Shown here: piece by piece, positions 61,477-64,000 of the stretch
Layout: every line of letters begins with the position of its first letter
Position numbering within the stretch: position 1 is the first letter of the stretch
DNA from: Bryobacterales bacterium
GTDB lineage: Bacteria > Acidobacteriota > Terriglobia > Bryobacterales > Bryobacteraceae
Length of the DNA stretch: 64,000 nucleotides
NCBI GenBank assembly: GCA_016789905.1
Contig: JAEUQC010000172.1
Span: 248,001-312,000 of the forward strand
Direction: 5' to 3'
Translations under genes and position numbers: made by a program
The notes under the pieces: model-generated
The model's database searches: none
Told to the model about the DNA's origin: nothing
What the model saw: the letters and a program-made list of their open reading frames with translations, nothing else

Positions 61477-62144
61477 TGCTGTCGCGCCGCGCCCTTCTCG
61501 CCGCTGCTGTTCCTCCCGCGCTTCCGCCGCCGGAAAAACTCATCCTGCGCGTTGCCGATGGGAGTATTCTCTCGGCGCATTGGGGCGACGACCCCAGCCT
61601 TCCCGCCCGCCCGGGCAGCCTTTGGAAGCCGTTCCTGGCCGCCGCCCACGCCGGCCCCAGTCCCCGCTTCCGCTGCGACGGCAAGCACTGTTGGCTTGGC
61701 CGCCGTCATGGTTGGCTCGATATTCCGGGCGCGCTCGCGGCATCCTGCAATCACTTCTTCCATCAGCTCTACGCCCAATTGCCCAAGCCGGTAGCTCTGC
61801 TGAACCTTCCGGAACCATCCGACCCCGATTGGCCCAACTGGCCGTGCTCGCCCCTCCAACTCGCCACGGCCTACGCCGAACTCCTGGCCCGCCGCGAACA
61901 GTTCCCGCTGGTTCTCGCCGGCCTCCGGTTGGCTGCGGAGCAGGGAACCGCGAAGCCGCTCGGCCGGGACTTCCTGGCTAAGACCGGTACGGGTCCGTCG
62001 AAGTGGCACGCCGGTGATGGCTGGGTTTTCGCCGCCCATCCCGCCGCCACTCCGCGCAATTTGATTCTCTACCGCCAGCGCGGCGTCACCGGCGCCCTGG
62101 CCGCCGCCGCCCTCGCGCAATCGCTGCGAAAGGAGCCGCTCTAA
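61476..62144 (+). CDS. Miniature penicillin-binding-protein-like transpeptidase
   Basis: The 222-residue protein carries the three motifs of the penicillin-binding fold in a very short chain: SxxK as S48-L-W-K51 in RPGSLWKPFLAAA, SxN as S90-C-N92 in HGWLDIPGALAASCNHFF, and KTG at 169-171 in LAKTGTG. The HGxxDIxxALxxSCNxxF sequence is like PBP2/SpoVD-type transpeptidases, which are normally 550-650 residues. A short hydrophobic N-terminus (SRRALLAAAVPPA) suggests export. It follows the unknown protein by TAATG and precedes a SpoIID gene by 2 nt. An active D,D-transpeptidase, a carboxypeptidase, or a degenerate relative are all possible. Confidence 0.65.
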   Translation: MLSRRALLAAAVPPALPPPEKLILRVADGSILSAHWGDDPSLPARPGSLWKPFLAAAHAGPSPRFRCDGKHCWLGRRHGWLDIPGALAASCNHFFHQLYAQLPKPVALLNLPEPSDPDWPNWPCSPLQLATAYAELLARREQFPLVLAGLRLAAEQGTAKPLGRDFLAKTGTGPSKWHAGDGWVFAAHPAATPRNLILYRQRGVTGALAAAALAQSLRKEPL

Positions 62145-62146
62145 CA

Positions 62147-63034
62147 GTGCTCCTGCTCAAAGTCGCAATCCTCTCCCTGCTGCACCCCCAGCAGGTCACG
62201 GTCAACAACATCGTGATAACGCGCCAGGGCGGCCAACTCGACGTAGACGGCCAGCGCCAGGCCAGCTACCTCAGCCGCGGCAGGTTCCAAATCCGCGTCG
62301 CGCCCGATTTTCGGCGCACATACACCGGCCAACTCGAAATCACCTCGAAAAACAGCGAACTCCAGTTGATCCTCACCGCCACGGAGGACGACCTCATTGC
62401 CGCCATCGTCAGCGCCGAAAGCCCGGGTGCCGCCCTCCCGGCCGCGTTGGAAGCGCAGGCCATCGTCGCGCGTTCCTGGCTCCGCGCCAGCCGCCGCCGC
62501 CACGGCCACTACGACCTCTGCGACACCACCCATTGCCAGCACTTCAAGGAGCCCGCGCCGCAGGGCGTCCGCGCCGCCGCCGCCACCAGAAACCTCGTCC
62601 TCCTCTGGCAGGGCAAGCCCTTCGCCCCGGCCTACTCTGCCAGTTGCGGCGGCCGCACCAGGTCCGCCGCCGCCATCGGCTGGCGCGACGAAGGCGCCTA
62701 TCCTTACTTTTCGGTAGAGTGCCCCATCTGCCTTCGCAACGAACCCGAGTGGACCCGGCATTTCGACGGCGACGGCGCGGCCACTCTCCGTGCGCACCCC
62801 CATTCAGAAGCCGCTCGTCTCGCCCTCGGCCGCCGCCTCGGATGGGACGCCCTGCCCAGCAATAACTATGAACTCACCGAATCCCCTAACGGCCTGCTGC
62901 TCAAGGGTCGCGGCTCCGGCCATGGGCTTGGCTACTGCCAGAAGGGCGCCGCCGGTCTCGCCCGCCAGGGCCGCTCGCCCGCCGAAATTCTCCGCCACTA
63001 TTTCCCCGGCACGAATATCATGAGTAGGCAATGA
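62147..63034 (+). CDS. SpoIID/LytB-domain protein
   Basis: The 295-residue protein starts at a GTG with AAGGAG upstream and a short hydrophobic N-terminus. The SpoIID core is clear: IVSAESPGAALPAALEAQAIVARSWLRA (containing the Glu region used by SpoIID), CDTTHCQHF, PAYSASCGGRTRSA, and the terminal GRGSGHGLGYCQKGAAGLARQG. SpoIID is a lytic transglycosylase acting on denuded peptidoglycan strands in sporulation; outside sporulators the domain serves wall turnover or modification. Its stop overlaps the next ATG (ATGA). The pairing with a mini-transpeptidase suggests a peptidoglycan job. Confidence 0.85.
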   Translation: MLLLKVAILSLLHPQQVTVNNIVITRQGGQLDVDGQRQASYLSRGRFQIRVAPDFRRTYTGQLEITSKNSELQLILTATEDDLIAAIVSAESPGAALPAALEAQAIVARSWLRASRRRHGHYDLCDTTHCQHFKEPAPQGVRAAAATRNLVLLWQGKPFAPAYSASCGGRTRSAAAIGWRDEGAYPYFSVECPICLRNEPEWTRHFDGDGAATLRAHPHSEAARLALGRRLGWDALPSNNYELTESPNGLLLKGRGSGHGLGYCQKGAAGLARQGRSPAEILRHYFPGTNIMSRQ

Positions 63035-64000
63035 TCCTCGCGCTCTTCCTCGCCGCCGCGCTCCCCGGCACCCAGCCGCTCACTCGTTCCGGCGACTTGT
63101 CTCTCCAATTGGTTGACGGCATCGACCAGTACCTCGCCCGCCGCATCGCCACCGATCGCCCCGTTTCTCCCCCCGATCGCACTCGCTTCCGCCACATCAT
63201 CGGTCTCGCCGATACCCGCGTCTCCCCGGTCGAACTCGACCGTCGCGCCCTTCTCGCCGAAACACCTGTTTTTTCCATCCACCATGTCCGCTGGTCCGTC
63301 TTCGCAAACGTCGATGCCGACGGCCTGCTCCTCTCTCCCAAATCCGCTCCAACCTGCAATGCCGTCGCTATCCCAGACGCCGATCAATCTCCCGAACTGT
63401 TCGCCCCCCAAGCCGCCAGCCTCGTACAAGACGGCTGCCGCGTGTTGATCCCAGCGCTCATCGATCGGGACGACCAGTTCTCCGGCAACGCCGAACTCAA
63501 CCGCCTCACCAACCAGCCTCACCGCGAATACATATACCGCATGGCCTTCCAGGCCGGCCGCCACATCATCGGCTACGAAGTGCAGAAGGTGCTCGCCGCC
63601 GTCGATTACTTCAAGTCCGATTCCCCTCAACTCCCCGTCTCGGCTCTCGGCCACGGCGAAGGCGGGCTCATCGCCTTCTATGCCGCCGCCGCCGATGAAC
63701 GCATCCAGCGGGCAACCGTCAGCGGCTACTTCCGCAACCGCCGCAGTCTCCACAACGAACCCATATACCGCAACGTCTGGTCGCTGCTGCCCAACTTTGG
63801 CGATGCCGAAATCGCTGCTCTCATCGCGCCCCGAGAGCTTACCATCATCGCCGCGCCGCATCCCAAAATCGACGGCCCGCCCCCCGAACGCCCCGGCCGC
63901 GCCGGTGCCGCCCCAGGCGCAATCACCACGCCCTCGCTCGACGAAGTAAAGGCCGAAATCCAGCGTGCCCAGTCCGGCAACATCTCCCTAATCGAACGGC
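63031..64000 (+). CDS. Alpha/beta hydrolase-like protein lacking the nucleophile Ser (3' end outside window)
   Basis: The frame stays open to the window end (323 codons). After a short signal-like start (MILALFLAAALPG), it has a dienelactone-hydrolase-like pattern: CRVLIPALIDRD, GYEVQKVLAAVDYFKS, LGHGEGGLIAFYAAAADERI, and PIYRNVWSLLPNFGDAEIAAL. The nucleophile elbow reads G207-H-G209-E-G-G, so Gly replaces the usual Ser. A family of such GxGEGG proteins exists in Planctomycetes and Acidobacteria (memory-based), so the change may be inherited rather than random. It overlaps the SpoIID stop by 4 nt. Function is unknown. Confidence 0.7.
   Translation, partial: MILALFLAAALPGTQPLTRSGDLSLQLVDGIDQYLARRIATDRPVSPPDRTRFRHIIGLADTRVSPVELDRRALLAETPVFSIHHVRWSVFANVDADGLLLSPKSAPTCNAVAIPDADQSPELFAPQAASLVQDGCRVLIPALIDRDDQFSGNAELNRLTNQPHREYIYRMAFQAGRHIIGYEVQKVLAAVDYFKSDSPQLPVSALGHGEGGLIAFYAAAADERIQRATVSGYFRNRRSLHNEPIYRNVWSLLPNFGDAEIAALIAPRELTIIAAPHPKIDGPPPERPGRAGAAPGAITTPSLDEVKAEIQRAQSGNISLIER

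Noticed and set aside
62998..63861. 287-codon minus-strand frame at the right end
   Set aside because: It lies antisense to the hydrolase-like frame, which is coupled to the SpoIID gene by ATGA and has family motifs.
1..64000. Search for CRISPR arrays, insertion sequences, prophage genes or attachment sites
   Set aside because: No regularly spaced repeats, transposase, integrase or capsid-like protein were recognised; the only repeats are coding simple repeats and single palindromes.

Overview
This 64 kb window looks like a chromosomal segment of a soil Acidobacteriota, most likely the Solibacter/Bryobacter group. The clues are the high GC content, a beta-propeller protein ending in a Solibacter-type C-terminal domain, a GWxTD-domain protein, a PSCyt/DUF1549-DUF1553 plus DUF1501 gene pair, a PQQ alcohol dehydrogenase with a separate diheme cytochrome c, and many Sec- or Tat-exported enzymes. 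I saw no rRNA, tRNA, CRISPR array, insertion sequence, integrase or phage gene. The species cannot be named from sequence alone.

Layout. 1-4300: end of an APC permease, then divergent oxyR and an exported katG closed by a strong terminator. 4327-8016 (minus): DUF2200, then a compact cassette resembling the accessory genes of contractile-injection or type VI effectors. Its members are a small protein with a poly-Glu tail, a beta-sandwich protein, a LysM-like/peptidoglycan-binding protein, and a 645-residue endonuclease/exonuclease/phosphatase (EEP)-fold protein that could be the toxin. 8149-17397: periplasmic MsrA, subtilisin-like protease with a P-domain, aldo/keto reductase, PQQ-like propeller, neutral ceramidase, and a cytochrome c/PQQ dehydrogenase pair. 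17471-27338: a surface-polysaccharide locus with a large GT-C-like membrane protein, a GH130-like propeller, a domain-sharing partner protein, a heptosyltransferase/pyruvyltransferase fusion, a GT2 enzyme and a deacetylase-like protein.

27358-38339: PSCyt/DUF1501 pair, DUF4139 protein, DinB-like protein, Tat-exported aldo/keto reductase and class V aminotransferase, and the NHL-repeat protein. 38402-44586: matrixin-like metalloprotease with four Ig-like repeats, an outer-membrane barrel, and a GWxTD protein with a good promoter. 44755-45249: flavin reductase. From 45257 a sigma-70-like promoter opens a tight plus-strand run that continues to the window edge: HU/IHF, site-2 protease, GT2, TIM-barrel isomerase, metallophosphoesterase, sensor-like propeller, VIT/VWA protein, a 2254-residue TPR protein, a membrane-anchored unknown, a miniature penicillin-binding-protein-like protein, a SpoIID-domain protein and a hydrolase-like protein lacking the catalytic Ser.

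Two regions stand out as possibly undescribed: the EEP-effector cassette (4728-8016), and the VIT/VWA - giant TPR - unknown - mini-transpeptidase - SpoIID module (50860-63034), whose gene order suggests an envelope or peptidoglycan-remodelling assembly. Family assignments come from motifs read by eye. No database search was possible.
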